Source: Algoriphagus zhangzhouensis
Lineage (GTDB): Bacteria > Bacteroidota > Bacteroidia > Cytophagales > Cyclobacteriaceae
NCBI RefSeq assembly: GCF_900148515.1
Contig: NZ_FRXN01000004.1
Span: 1 to 64,000, forward strand
Direction: 5' to 3'
DNA length: 64,000 nucleotides
This document shows, one piece after another, positions 27,474 through 35,725 of this stretch. The notes beneath the pieces were generated by a model. The model was not told where the DNA came from, ran no database searches, and worked only from the letters and a program-made list of their open reading frames with translations. Positions within the stretch are counted from its first letter, which is position 1; the number at the start of each line of letters is the position of its first letter. The position numbers and the translations under genes are program-made.

Positions 27474-28625
27474 ATGAATATTCAGTCTTTTTTCGAACCA
27501 GTACCCGAGTTTCTTTGGCAAAAGAAGTATCCAGACAATTCATTCTTTAAGCAAATCCATTGGTATGGAGAAGAATTTCCCGATTTAAAAGGGATTCAGA
27601 TTGCTTTGGTTGGGTTAAAAGAAGCAAGAGGAATCAAGAAGTCTGAAAGTGTAGAAAGAGCTTCTTTAGAAATCAGAGAAAAACTTTATGATTTAAAAAG
27701 AGGGGTAGGACCCTATCGCGTTGCTGACTTGGGGGACTTGATTCCCGGGGATACCTTGGAAGAAACTTATGAGCGTATCCAGAGAGTAGGAGAAGCTTTG
27801 ATGAAGCAGCAAATTTTGCCCATTTACATAGGAGGGACTCATGATCTAGATTATGGCCAATACTTGTCTTATCAAAAGATGAAGAAGTTGGTCAGCCTAC
27901 TTACTATTGACGCTAAGTTGGATATGGAGGAAGATGGTCCTCTTTCTGATCAACATACCCAGGAGATTATTCTTCATCAGCCTAATTTCTTGTTTTCCTA
28001 TTCACATTTGGCCTATCAAAGCTTTCTTGTGGATCCTAACTTGATCAATGTGATTGAAAAATTGTATTTTGATCATATGCGACTGGGAGTTGTGAGAAAG
28101 GAATTCAAAGAAATAGAACCCTTGATTAGAAATGCAGACTTTCTAAGTTTTGATTTGTGTGCAATTCAATCTTCTGATGCTCCGGGAGCGATAGATCCTC
28201 AACCATTTGGATTGACTGCTGAAGAAGCCTGCCAAATTTGTTGGTTTGCAGGAATGAATGAAAAATTGAGCTCCATCGGTATTTATGGATATGATCCCTA
28301 TTTTGATGATGCTTCCAACAAAACTGCGAAAGTGACAGCAGTGATGATTTGGTATTTTATTGAAGGGTTTTATTCTAGAAAGGATAGTCTTTCCTTCAAG
28401 AGTAGTGATTACATTAAATACAATGTCTCTTTGGATACTCAACCAAACACCTTGGTGTTTTATAAAAGTAAAAGGAGCGGGAAGTGGTGGATGGAAATTC
28501 CACATAATGAAACAGAAAAATTTGATCGGGTAAGTACTGTTCCATGCAGTTACTCAGACTACCAAGTCGCTCAAAAAGGAGAGATTCCTGAGAGATGGAT
28601 CAATGCCCAGATCAAATTGCTTTAA
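27474..28625 (+). CDS. Ureohydrolase (arginase/formimidoylglutamase) family protein with degenerate metal site
   Basis: 383 residues from ATG 27474 (MNIQSFFEPVPEFLW); an upstream TTG is not favoured. The arginase fold is recognisable: GGTHDLDY (His123), DAKLD (Asp146, Lys148, Asp150), SFDLC (Asp227, Cys229). Compared with the family consensus GGGHD / DAHxD / SxDxD, the bridging and mononuclear ligands for MnA remain (His123, Asp146, Asp150, Asp227), but the two MnB ligands are replaced (His to Lys148, Asp to Cys229). Classical binuclear hydrolysis is therefore doubtful. It is the first gene of a run ending at murQ; its stop overlaps the next ATG. Confidence 0.85.
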   Translation: MNIQSFFEPVPEFLWQKKYPDNSFFKQIHWYGEEFPDLKGIQIALVGLKEARGIKKSESVERASLEIREKLYDLKRGVGPYRVADLGDLIPGDTLEETYERIQRVGEALMKQQILPIYIGGTHDLDYGQYLSYQKMKKLVSLLTIDAKLDMEEDGPLSDQHTQEIILHQPNFLFSYSHLAYQSFLVDPNLINVIEKLYFDHMRLGVVRKEFKEIEPLIRNADFLSFDLCAIQSSDAPGAIDPQPFGLTAEEACQICWFAGMNEKLSSIGIYGYDPYFDDASNKTAKVTAVMIWYFIEGFYSRKDSLSFKSSDYIKYNVSLDTQPNTLVFYKSKRSGKWWMEIPHNETEKFDRVSTVPCSYSDYQVAQKGEIPERWINAQIKLL

Positions 28626-28852
28626 TGAAAGAGATTACACGCCAACAGCTTGCTCTTCGAAATGGGCAAGATAAACCCGAAGTTTGGATCGCATACAAGG
28701 GGATCATCTATGAGGTGACTCAATCCAGATTATGGAAAACAGGCAAACATTACGAACATTGGGCGGGTCAAGACCTGACCGAGGAACTGAAAGATGCTCC
28801 TCATACAGAAAAAGTATTTGAAAAATTTTCGCCCATAGGACGATTGATTTAG
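28625..28852 (+). CDS. Small cytochrome b5-like heme/steroid-binding-domain protein
   Basis: 75 residues from ATG 28625, which overlaps the previous stop (TAATG). The pattern LALRNGQDKPEVWIAYKGIIYEVT...WKTGKHYEHWAGQDLTEEL matches short bacterial cyt-b5 domain proteins; His residues in GKHYEHWAG are candidate heme ligands. No signal peptide, so likely cytosolic. An ATG 30 bp upstream inside the previous gene is an unlikely start. Heme binding is inferred; such domains may also bind other hydrophobic ligands. Confidence 0.8.
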   Translation: MKEITRQQLALRNGQDKPEVWIAYKGIIYEVTQSRLWKTGKHYEHWAGQDLTEELKDAPHTEKVFEKFSPIGRLI

Positions 28853-28853
28853 T

Positions 28854-29696
28854 ATGATTTTAATTGCAGATAGCGGATCGAGTAAAACGGACTGGAGAGT
28901 CATTCATCAAGATGGAAAGATTTCTCAGCATAGAGGAGTAGGGTTCAATCCTTATTACCAAACATCTGAGGAAATGGCGATTCAAATGCGTCACGACTTT
29001 TTAGTAAATATTGAAAGTGAAATCTCAGAGATTTATTATTACGGAGCCGGTTGCTCTTCCCCTGAAAGAAAATTTGAGGTTGAACAAGCACTGAGAACCA
29101 TTTTCTCCAAAGCTGAGATAACAGTAGATCATGATTTGGCCGCCGCGGCTCATGCGACATGTGGGCATCAAGCTGGAATAGCCTGTATTTTAGGAACTGG
29201 ATCTAATAGTTGTGATTATGATGGAAAAAACATCATAGACTCAAGACCAGCTCCTGGTTATATTTTGGGAGATGAAGGTGGTGGAGGATATGTTGGTAGA
29301 AAGTTCCTTCGAGATTTTATCAATGATGATTTGCCTTCTGAAATCAAGGATGAGCTGATTGATAAATTCCACCTAACTGCCAATACCATTCAAGAACATG
29401 TTTATAGAAAGCCATTTCCAAATCGGTATATGGCAAGTTTCTGCAGGTTCATTACAGAGCGTAAGTCGAACCCATATTGTTACAACCTCTTTTATGACTC
29501 TTTTCAAGATTTCTTTGATACGCATGTTTGTAGATATCAAAACCACCTTGAAAAACCAGTCAATTTTGTTGGTTCCATTGCTTACTATAATTCCGATATT
29601 CTTCGAAAAGCCGCGATTGATCGCGGTTTGAATGTTAATATTATTATTGAGAGCCCTATTGCAGGGTTGACACTATACCATCAAGAAAAGTTATAG
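28854..29696 (+). CDS. BadF/BadG-type N-acetylhexosamine kinase (MurK-like)
   Basis: 280 residues of the ASKHA fold. Motifs: N-terminal phosphate loop ADSGSSKTDWRV, ILGTGSNSCDYDG, GYILGDEGGGGYVGRKFL, and the C-terminal adenosine region IESPIAGLTLY. Members phosphorylate GlcNAc or MurNAc; the Clostridium MurK and the MurK of the Tannerella murTKQ cluster belong to this family as I recall. The adjacent murQ supports MurNAc kinase activity in peptidoglycan recycling, but GlcNAc cannot be excluded. One base separates it from the b5-like gene. Confidence 0.85.
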   Translation: MILIADSGSSKTDWRVIHQDGKISQHRGVGFNPYYQTSEEMAIQMRHDFLVNIESEISEIYYYGAGCSSPERKFEVEQALRTIFSKAEITVDHDLAAAAHATCGHQAGIACILGTGSNSCDYDGKNIIDSRPAPGYILGDEGGGGYVGRKFLRDFINDDLPSEIKDELIDKFHLTANTIQEHVYRKPFPNRYMASFCRFITERKSNPYCYNLFYDSFQDFFDTHVCRYQNHLEKPVNFVGSIAYYNSDILRKAAIDRGLNVNIIIESPIAGLTLYHQEKL

Positions 29697-29768
29697 ATCA
29701 AATATTCCAAAATGGAATGGACTGTCTATTTGTGAATCACTTTGCCTAATACAACAAATAAAAATCTC

Positions 29769-30578
29769 ATGAAAGTAACAGAGAGTACCTCTCATTATGA
29801 TAATCTAGACGAAATGAGCGTCCAGGATCTATTGGAAAATATAAATAAAGAGGATCATCGTGTACCTGAAGCTGTGAAGTTGGTCATTCCTACTATCTCT
29901 AGCCTTGTTGAAGAGATTGTGCCCAGAATGGAGCTTGGTGGGAGATTGATTTATATTGGTGCAGGTACCTCTGGGAGATTGGGGATTTTGGATGCATCAG
30001 AGTGCCCCCCAACTTATGGAGTTCCACATGACTGGGTATTGGGTTTGATTGCAGGAGGAGATTCTGCGATCCGAAAAGCTGTCGAAAATGCTGAAGATGA
30101 TCCAACACAAGCTTGGGTTGATATTCAAGAATATGGATTCAATTCCAATGACACTATCATTGGAATTGCAGCCTCTGGGACTACCCCCTATGTGATTGGA
30201 GGTGTCAAAAAAGCAAAATTAGAGGGCTTGCTGACTGGATGTATTACTTGTAATCCTGATTCTCCCTTAAGTAAAGAGGTAGAACATGCAATAGAGGTGG
30301 TAGTAGGTCCTGAATTTGTAACAGGAAGTACTAGAATGAAAGCTGGAACAGCCCAGAAATTGGTTTTAAATATGATCTCAACCACTGTCATGATTAAGTT
30401 GGGACGTGTGAAAGGGAATAAGATGGTCGATATGCAACTTTCAAATGCCAAGCTGGTAGATAGAGGAACTAGGATGATCATGGAAGCTACAGGACTTGAT
30501 GAAGAGACAGCTAAGAAGTTTTTACTTTCAGAAGGTTCGGTAAGAAAGGCTACGGAATATTATTATAAAAACAAGTAA
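29769..30578 (+). CDS. murQ: N-acetylmuramic acid 6-phosphate etherase MurQ
   Basis: Cleaves the lactyl ether of MurNAc-6-P to give GlcNAc-6-P in cell-wall recycling. 269 residues from ATG 29769 (MKVTESTSHYDNL, the usual MurQ N-terminus); a TTG 27 bp upstream is the alternative. SIS-domain motifs: LIYIGAGTSGRLGILDASECPPTYG (here shown as the family signature span), IAASGTTPYVIGG, GPEFVTGSTRMKAGTAQKLVLNM. A short palindrome (ATTCCA/TGGAAT at 29704-29718) lies in the 72-bp gap before it, perhaps an operator. Forms a recycling pair with the kinase gene upstream. Confidence 0.95.
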   Translation: MKVTESTSHYDNLDEMSVQDLLENINKEDHRVPEAVKLVIPTISSLVEEIVPRMELGGRLIYIGAGTSGRLGILDASECPPTYGVPHDWVLGLIAGGDSAIRKAVENAEDDPTQAWVDIQEYGFNSNDTIIGIAASGTTPYVIGGVKKAKLEGLLTGCITCNPDSPLSKEVEHAIEVVVGPEFVTGSTRMKAGTAQKLVLNMISTTVMIKLGRVKGNKMVDMQLSNAKLVDRGTRMIMEATGLDEETAKKFLLSEGSVRKATEYYYKNK

Positions 30579-30616
30579 TTTTTGAATGGACTGAATATAA
30601 ATTCATAGAATCCCCG

Positions 30617-30624
30617 TATCTTTG
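30617..30624 (+). promoter_or_regulatory. -7 box of the pseudouridine synthase gene
   Basis: TATCTTTG followed by CAG, the typical Bacteroidota -7 element, 72 bp before the ATG at 30697. No TTG at optimal spacing. Confidence 0.55.
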
Positions 30625-30696
30625 CAGCCCAATTAAGCGATTGACTTCCAATTGTTTATTTTAACTAACTAAATACAGCAGTGATGCTGCATACTT

Positions 30697-31968
30697 ATGA
30701 AAAAGCACAATTCCAAAAGGCCATTTTTCAACAATGATTCTCAGGGGTCTGATGATTCCAAGAAATTCGAAAAAGGTAAATTTTCTAAATCCAAAGATTC
30801 AGGAAAGAGTTCATTTGGAGAGAAAAAGGACTGGAAAAAAAGTGGTCCTTCTAATAAATTTGAAAAGGAGAATCGATTCGAGAAAAAGACCTCTCGATTT
30901 CAGGATGATTCTAAAAAGCCTTTCAATAAATCATTTGATGGGAAGAAAAAGTTCTTTTCGCCTAAAAATGAGGAATCTGAAGAGTCCAAAGGATTTGAAA
31001 GAGGTAGAAAATCTTTCGGAAAAGGGAAAGGTGATTCATTTTCTTCCAATTCTGGAGGAGACAAGAAGAGAACTTATTTAGGTAGAGGAAAGGATCAAAA
31101 GCCTATCTATGGCGATAAAGAAGTAAAATCATTCTCAAAAGGTCCGGCTAAGAGAGGTTTTGGAAAGAATCGACCAGTAAGAATGGATCAGGATCAGGAT
31201 AGACCTGATTACAATTTTGATGCACTTCCATCCAAGAAAGTAAAAGGAGCTGAGGATTCAGACTTGATTCGATTGAATAAATACATCGCCAATTCAGGTA
31301 TTTGTAGCAGAAGAGAAGCTGATGATTTGATCGCGCAAGGCTTGGTGACTGTCAACAATGAAGTGATCACAGAGCTTGGCTACAAAGTGAAAAAGGCCGA
31401 TAGAGTGGTTTATCAAGGAAAGAGAATCAATCCAGAGAAGCCAGTTTATGTTCTTTTGAACAAGCCAAAGGATTTTATCACTACTACCAATGACCCAATG
31501 GAAAGAAAGACGGTTATGAAATTGGTTGAAAATGCTTGTGAAGAAAGGATTTTTCCAGTGGGTAGATTGGATAGAAACACAACTGGTTTGCTTCTATTTA
31601 CAAATGATGGTGAATTGGCAGCAAAGCTTTCACATCCATCCAATGAGATCAGAAAAATCTATCAGGTAACATTGGATAAGCCATTGACCAAAAAAGATGA
31701 AGAGGCGATTTTGGAAGGGTTGACTTTGGAAGATGGTCCCGCAAACGTCGATGACATGCAGGTTCTTTCTAAAGACAGAACGATCCTTGGTCTAGAAATC
31801 CATATCGGTAGAAACCGAATCGTAAGAAGGATTTTTGCTCATTTAGGCTATGAAGTGACAGCATTGGATAGGGTGATGTTTGCAGGATTAGATAAAAAGG
31901 ATTTGAAACGTGGTAATTTCCGATTCCTTTCTGAAAAGGAAGTGATCAAATTGAAATTCTTCGTTTAA
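30697..31968 (+). CDS. rRNA pseudouridine synthase, RluB/RsuA type, with disordered N-terminal tail
   Basis: 423 residues. The first ~185 are Lys/Ser/Phe/Gly-rich and surely disordered (repeating FEKGKFSKSK-like units). Then an S4 RNA-binding domain (~190-250, LNKYIANSGICSRREAD) and the RsuA-type catalytic domain with the nucleophile Asp292 in GRLDRNTTG, plus HIGRNRIVRRIFAHLGYEV. It most likely modifies 23S rRNA (RluB site), by family only. Own promoter and terminator, monocistronic. Confidence 0.93.
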   Translation: MKKHNSKRPFFNNDSQGSDDSKKFEKGKFSKSKDSGKSSFGEKKDWKKSGPSNKFEKENRFEKKTSRFQDDSKKPFNKSFDGKKKFFSPKNEESEESKGFERGRKSFGKGKGDSFSSNSGGDKKRTYLGRGKDQKPIYGDKEVKSFSKGPAKRGFGKNRPVRMDQDQDRPDYNFDALPSKKVKGAEDSDLIRLNKYIANSGICSRREADDLIAQGLVTVNNEVITELGYKVKKADRVVYQGKRINPEKPVYVLLNKPKDFITTTNDPMERKTVMKLVENACEERIFPVGRLDRNTTGLLLFTNDGELAAKLSHPSNEIRKIYQVTLDKPLTKKDEEAILEGLTLEDGPANVDDMQVLSKDRTILGLEIHIGRNRIVRRIFAHLGYEVTALDRVMFAGLDKKDLKRGNFRFLSEKEVIKLKFFV

Positions 31969-31973
31969 TATAT

Positions 31974-32003
31974 AAAAGCTCCCAAATCGGGAGCTTTTTT
32001 TAT
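31974..32003. terminator. Bidirectional terminator between convergent genes
   Basis: Arms AAAGCTCCC and GGGAGCTTT with a 5-nt loop. T-runs follow on the plus strand (31997-32001). On the minus strand it lies directly after the stop codon of the GH127-like gene at 32000, and the stem is followed by TTATA. Confidence 0.88.
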
Positions 32004-34108
32004 TCCAATACCTCAACCACCGGAAATTCTGTAATCCTCAAAGTACTACAGCCATATGGGATCAAAGTCAATAGCTGGTTTTGATTTTCCCATTCCGACA
32101 TTGGGATATTTTTTCTCAAATTATCAGGAAGGAGAGGGGCTCCATTTACAGTTCTCCATTCAGAAACCTGAATTCCTCTCACCTTAATTTCTAAAGGAGC
32201 ATTTTCAAGATTCCAGGGATATGAGCCATCCCATTTGTTTTCTATAATCTCGATTGAGTTGTTGATATTGATTAATTCAGATTGGGAAAGTGCAAAGTTC
32301 CAAGGACTAATTGCTTCATGTTCAATAAAAGGTCTGAATCTATCCATTCGATCCTTTGTTGAAGATTTAGATTCGATTTTTAGACTATAAACCAAAGGGC
32401 CTTTTTCGATAGCTGCCATACCTTTGTACCATGTCGATATTTCTGCTTTACTAGGTAAAGCTAGAGTAATTTGATCTCCATTATTCCAAGTTTGATTGAG
32501 GATTGTAATTCCGTTTTTCACTTCAAAGTCAACCATTTCTCCATTGATTGTAATTGTTGGAGAGATAGCCCAAGCTGGAATTCTCAGATGAAATGGAAAT
32601 TCAGAAGACTCAGAAAGCCCCATCTCAAATGAAACTTGGTCTCTAAAAGGATAGCCAGTCGTTTCCTTTAAAGTCAGTTCTACATTTTCTCCAACCTTTA
32701 AAGTCGCTGAACTTGGAGCATATTGGAAAGCAGCTACACCACGATCATGAGTAGCATAAAATAGGTTTTGGACAAACTTTGGCCAACTTTGATGCATGTT
32801 TGTGGTACAACATGGATAACCAGATAGTGTCCCAAATACGAAATCAGTTCCTCCGTGATGTTCAGTTTCATAGGAAGTATCCATACTATCAGAAAGTGAA
32901 ACTTGATTCGCCGCCTGAAAATATTGACGGGAACTGTAATCGTCTGAGGCTTGTGTAGGCAAAGCGTTGTAAACAATCTTCTCTAAGAGATCAGCAAATT
33001 CCATATCTCCTGATATTTTGATCAAGCTTTCCAATGAAAACATTTCTTCAGAAATGGAGCAAAATTCTATTCCTTGAGTAGGAGCATTTCCATGTAGGGG
33101 CTCATCACCTCCATACATGCCTTGAGCTTGGCCATGATGCTTTTTCAAAGTTGCCAAGGCAGTTTTTATGGATTCGATGGCTGATGGATCTCCACTTTTT
33201 TGATAGTAAATACCTGGCTGTTTTAATCCTTGAGCAATATTGACAGTGTGAAGTCCTGGGATCTGAGTAAGAGTAAGGTTTTGGATTTCTTCCGAATCAA
33301 AAGGATAGCCTTTCACCTGATTATAATGCCAGATGTTTTCAAATACACGGTCATTTTCGGGGTTGTTATATATGGTTTGCCAAGGAAAAGTTTGTTCCTG
33401 TATGATTTCACCCAATTCAATCAATTTTGGATCTCCCGTAATATTATAGAGCCAATAGACCACCTGTAAATTGTCTCCAGCTCGACGATTTGCCCAAAAG
33501 GACAAATGATCCATCGGCATAGAAGGCAATTCCTCTAATTGAAAATGGAAGTATTTGGTTAATGCTGAGATTACTCTTTCGTCCTGTGTTGCTTGATAAT
33601 ATTGCTGGAGAACTTTCAACATGACCATTTTAGGCCACCAGTCTTTTCTTGGACCTTTCTGTATACCGGCTTCAGATTCTGGATCAGTTTCAAAAGGTAT
33701 AGGACCGATGTATCCAGATTCTGCTTGATTGTCCAAGGTCCAATTCACCCACTTTAGGGCTTTTTCTTTTAGTTTTTCGTCGTCAAGAATATAGGCCAAA
33801 GGTAAAAGTCCATCTATCCAGTAGGGGCCTCTTTCCCATCCATCTCCATCACCACCAAGCCAGCCATTTCTTTCACCTACTACTTCTGGATAGATTTCAT
33901 CTAAATGCCCTGTCATCCCATTGGCCATTCTCAGAAGTTGGTCTTCTAGCCAGTCTTCTGGTTTGATACTTCCAATGGGTAGTTCCAAATAAGCTTCTTG
34001 AATCAAAGGAGCTTGATTAGATAGATAAAGTGGTTTTACCTTTTCATTTGGAGAAGAGCAGGCAAAAAAAACTAGAAGGAAAAATAGTGATGGGAATCGA
34101 TTTCTCAT
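32000..34108 (-). CDS. GH127-like beta-L-arabinofuranosidase family lipoprotein (DUF1680)
   Basis: 702 residues from ATG 34108 with a lipoprotein signal (LVFFAC). An (alpha/alpha)6 enzyme of the DUF1680 family. Zinc/catalytic residues matching the Bifidobacterium HypBA1 pattern are visible: Glu348-x-Cys350 (IEFCS) and Cys433-Cys434 (YPCCTTN), with a candidate acid/base Glu336. C-terminal beta domains follow (LPFHLRIPAWA). It probably removes arabinofuranose or a related sugar from plant or algal glycans at the cell surface. No SusC/SusD pair is nearby, so the substrate is open. Confidence 0.88.
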   Translation of the reverse strand: MRNRFPSLFFLLVFFACSSPNEKVKPLYLSNQAPLIQEAYLELPIGSIKPEDWLEDQLLRMANGMTGHLDEIYPEVVGERNGWLGGDGDGWERGPYWIDGLLPLAYILDDEKLKEKALKWVNWTLDNQAESGYIGPIPFETDPESEAGIQKGPRKDWWPKMVMLKVLQQYYQATQDERVISALTKYFHFQLEELPSMPMDHLSFWANRRAGDNLQVVYWLYNITGDPKLIELGEIIQEQTFPWQTIYNNPENDRVFENIWHYNQVKGYPFDSEEIQNLTLTQIPGLHTVNIAQGLKQPGIYYQKSGDPSAIESIKTALATLKKHHGQAQGMYGGDEPLHGNAPTQGIEFCSISEEMFSLESLIKISGDMEFADLLEKIVYNALPTQASDDYSSRQYFQAANQVSLSDSMDTSYETEHHGGTDFVFGTLSGYPCCTTNMHQSWPKFVQNLFYATHDRGVAAFQYAPSSATLKVGENVELTLKETTGYPFRDQVSFEMGLSESSEFPFHLRIPAWAISPTITINGEMVDFEVKNGITILNQTWNNGDQITLALPSKAEISTWYKGMAAIEKGPLVYSLKIESKSSTKDRMDRFRPFIEHEAISPWNFALSQSELININNSIEIIENKWDGSYPWNLENAPLEIKVRGIQVSEWRTVNGAPLLPDNLRKNIPMSEWENQNQLLTLIPYGCSTLRITEFPVVEVLE

Positions 34109-34175
34109 GGTGGGGATCTTTGGAATCAACAAAATAGGAAATCAATTTTTTGGAAAGCTACCTTTCAGAGAAAAT

Positions 34176-34481
34176 TCAAATAAAGCCTTTTAGTGATTTA
34201 GAAAGGTCTCTTTTGGTAATAATTCCGCCTTTTCTCCAAAGAATTTTCCCTCTTTTAAAAAGCATATAGTGGGGGATAGAACGAATACCAAATTGCTGAG
34301 CCAACTGAGGGTGCTTGTCTACGTTCACCTTGAGTAATTTGACTTTTCCATCCAATTCATTCATCACCTCAGAAATTACCGGATCCATGCTATGACATGG
34401 GCCACACCAGTCTGCGTAAAAATCAACAAATATTGCCTCTTGGCTTTTGCTGATGACTTCTTTTATGGATTTCTTAGCCAT
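34176..34481 (-). CDS. Thioredoxin-family protein
   Basis: 101 residues from ATG 34481 (MAKKSIKEVI). Active site WCGPC at 25-29 and the conserved SIP loop. No signal peptide, so cytosolic. An upstream in-frame TTG would place the N-terminus inside the terminator hairpin at 34493-34520 and is rejected. It follows the skp gene on the same strand but the terminator between them suggests it depends on readthrough or its own promoter. Distinct from the second thioredoxin at 47237. Confidence 0.9.
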   Translation of the reverse strand: MAKKSIKEVISKSQEAIFVDFYADWCGPCHSMDPVISEVMNELDGKVKLLKVNVDKHPQLAQQFGIRSIPHYMLFKRGKILWRKGGIITKRDLSKSLKGFI

Positions 34482-34492
34482 GGTATAAAAAT

Positions 34493-34520
34493 AAAAAAAC
34501 CGGTCTTTGGAACCGGTTTT
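34493..34520 (-). terminator. Intrinsic terminator of the bamA-skp operon
   Basis: On the minus strand arms AAAACCGGT and ACCGGTTTT with a 7-nt loop, followed by seven T residues, between the skp stop (34541) and the thioredoxin ATG. Confidence 0.88.
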
Positions 34521-34540
34521 CAAAGAAATTATATTTCTAA

Positions 34541-35089
34541 TTACTGTCCTCCTGTTGGAGCAGTTGGCATTTGAAGGCCTAGTTTAGCCAATACCAATTC
34601 AGTGAATTTGTCTTCTTCTTTAGTGTAAAGCAAGATTGGAGCTTGTCCAGCAGTCTCAGCAAATACGTGAGTATAGTTGTTTTCAGCAGCTACAGCATTG
34701 ATTGCGTTGATCACTTTGTTTTGTACTGGCTCTAGCAACTCACCCAATTTTCTCTGATAAGAGATTTGAGCATCTTGCTCATATTTTTGAAGGTCGCTTT
34801 GAAGCTTTGTTAATTCTTGCTCTTTAGCAGCTCTAGCTTCCTCAGTCATAGTCTGGGCTGCTTGCTGATAAGATTGAACTTGTCTTTGGAAATCAGCTCC
34901 TTTGGTTTGGATATTAGTTTGAAGCTGAGTCTGGTAATCTTGCAAATCAGCACCGATTTGCTCCATCTCAGGCATCAAGTCCATGATAAATTCTACATTG
35001 GTATAACCAATTTTTAGCTCCTGCGCTTGGGCGACAAATCCTACGCAAAACAACGCGATTGCGGAAAGGATAACTTTAACTTTCATCAT
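34541..35089 (-). CDS. OmpH/Skp-family periplasmic chaperone (second copy)
   Basis: 182 residues with a signal peptide (VGFVAQAQ). The long helical hairpin (~50-140, Gln/Glu/Ala-rich coiled coil) and the beta body elements (IGYTNVEFIMDLMPE, THVFAETAG.APILLYTKEEDKFTELVL) identify Skp. It holds unfolded outer-membrane proteins in the periplasm for BamA. An ATG doublet at 35089/35086 makes the start ambiguous by one residue. The start of this gene lies 15 bp after the first skp stop. Confidence 0.93.
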   Translation of the reverse strand: MMKVKVILSAIALFCVGFVAQAQELKIGYTNVEFIMDLMPEMEQIGADLQDYQTQLQTNIQTKGADFQRQVQSYQQAAQTMTEEARAAKEQELTKLQSDLQKYEQDAQISYQRKLGELLEPVQNKVINAINAVAAENNYTHVFAETAGQAPILLYTKEEDKFTELVLAKLGLQMPTAPTGGQ

Positions 35090-35104
35090 TATTGAGTTTG
35101 TATT

Positions 35105-35635
35105 TTAATTGTTGTCTTCTATTCCTAATTCATCCAGGACAAATTCAGAATAATCATGTCTTGGATCAGTATAAATAATCCCCGAAGGTACTGAGGCCTT
35201 GTCAAATAACATGGCCAAGTTGTTTTTACGGGAAACCCGCTCTATAGCATCATAAATTTTCGACTGCAGGGGCTGTAATAGTTCTGCTTGCTTCTGGAAA
35301 TATTGACCTTCAATTCCAAATATCCGGCTATTGAATTCTCTGGAAGCCTGTTCCTTTTTATTGATGTCCTGCAACCTACTTTGATACATTTCCTCAGTCA
35401 AAAGGACTTCTTCCGCTTTGAGCTGAGTGTACATATCTTTGATCTCTTTATCCAAACTTTGTGCCTCTTTCTTCCAGGCGTCACTTAGATTTTCGAGTTC
35501 CTGTTGCACAATTTTGTAATCAGGATGCTTATTCAAAATATACTCAGAATCGATATATCCGAATTTTTGTGCTGTCAGCGTACCTGAAATCAGCATAAAG
35601 AGGAACAAAAGTACAATTTTTGGCGAGTTATTCAT
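35105..35635 (-). CDS. OmpH/Skp-family periplasmic chaperone (first copy)
   Basis: 176 residues with a signal peptide (ISGTLTAQ). FGYIDSEYILNKHPDY and the coiled-coil arms (~40-115) and NLAMLFDKASVPSGIIYTDPRHDYSEFVL match Skp. Diverged from the adjacent copy, so the tandem pair is old. They may form mixed trimers or serve different clients. Directly downstream of bamA with a 90-bp gap. Confidence 0.93.
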   Translation of the reverse strand: MNNSPKIVLLFLFMLISGTLTAQKFGYIDSEYILNKHPDYKIVQQELENLSDAWKKEAQSLDKEIKDMYTQLKAEEVLLTEEMYQSRLQDINKKEQASREFNSRIFGIEGQYFQKQAELLQPLQSKIYDAIERVSRKNNLAMLFDKASVPSGIIYTDPRHDYSEFVLDELGIEDNN

Positions 35636-35725
35636 GTCTTTATCAAATTGATGGTTACCTCTTAAACGAGAAAGCCTCTTTTAAAATTTTGACATAAATT
35701 AACCATTCCCCTGCCAATTTCAAGT

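Noticed and set aside
34482-34523. N-terminal extension of the thioredoxin from an upstream TTG
   Set aside because: It would lie inside the terminator hairpin and adds a non-homologous leader.
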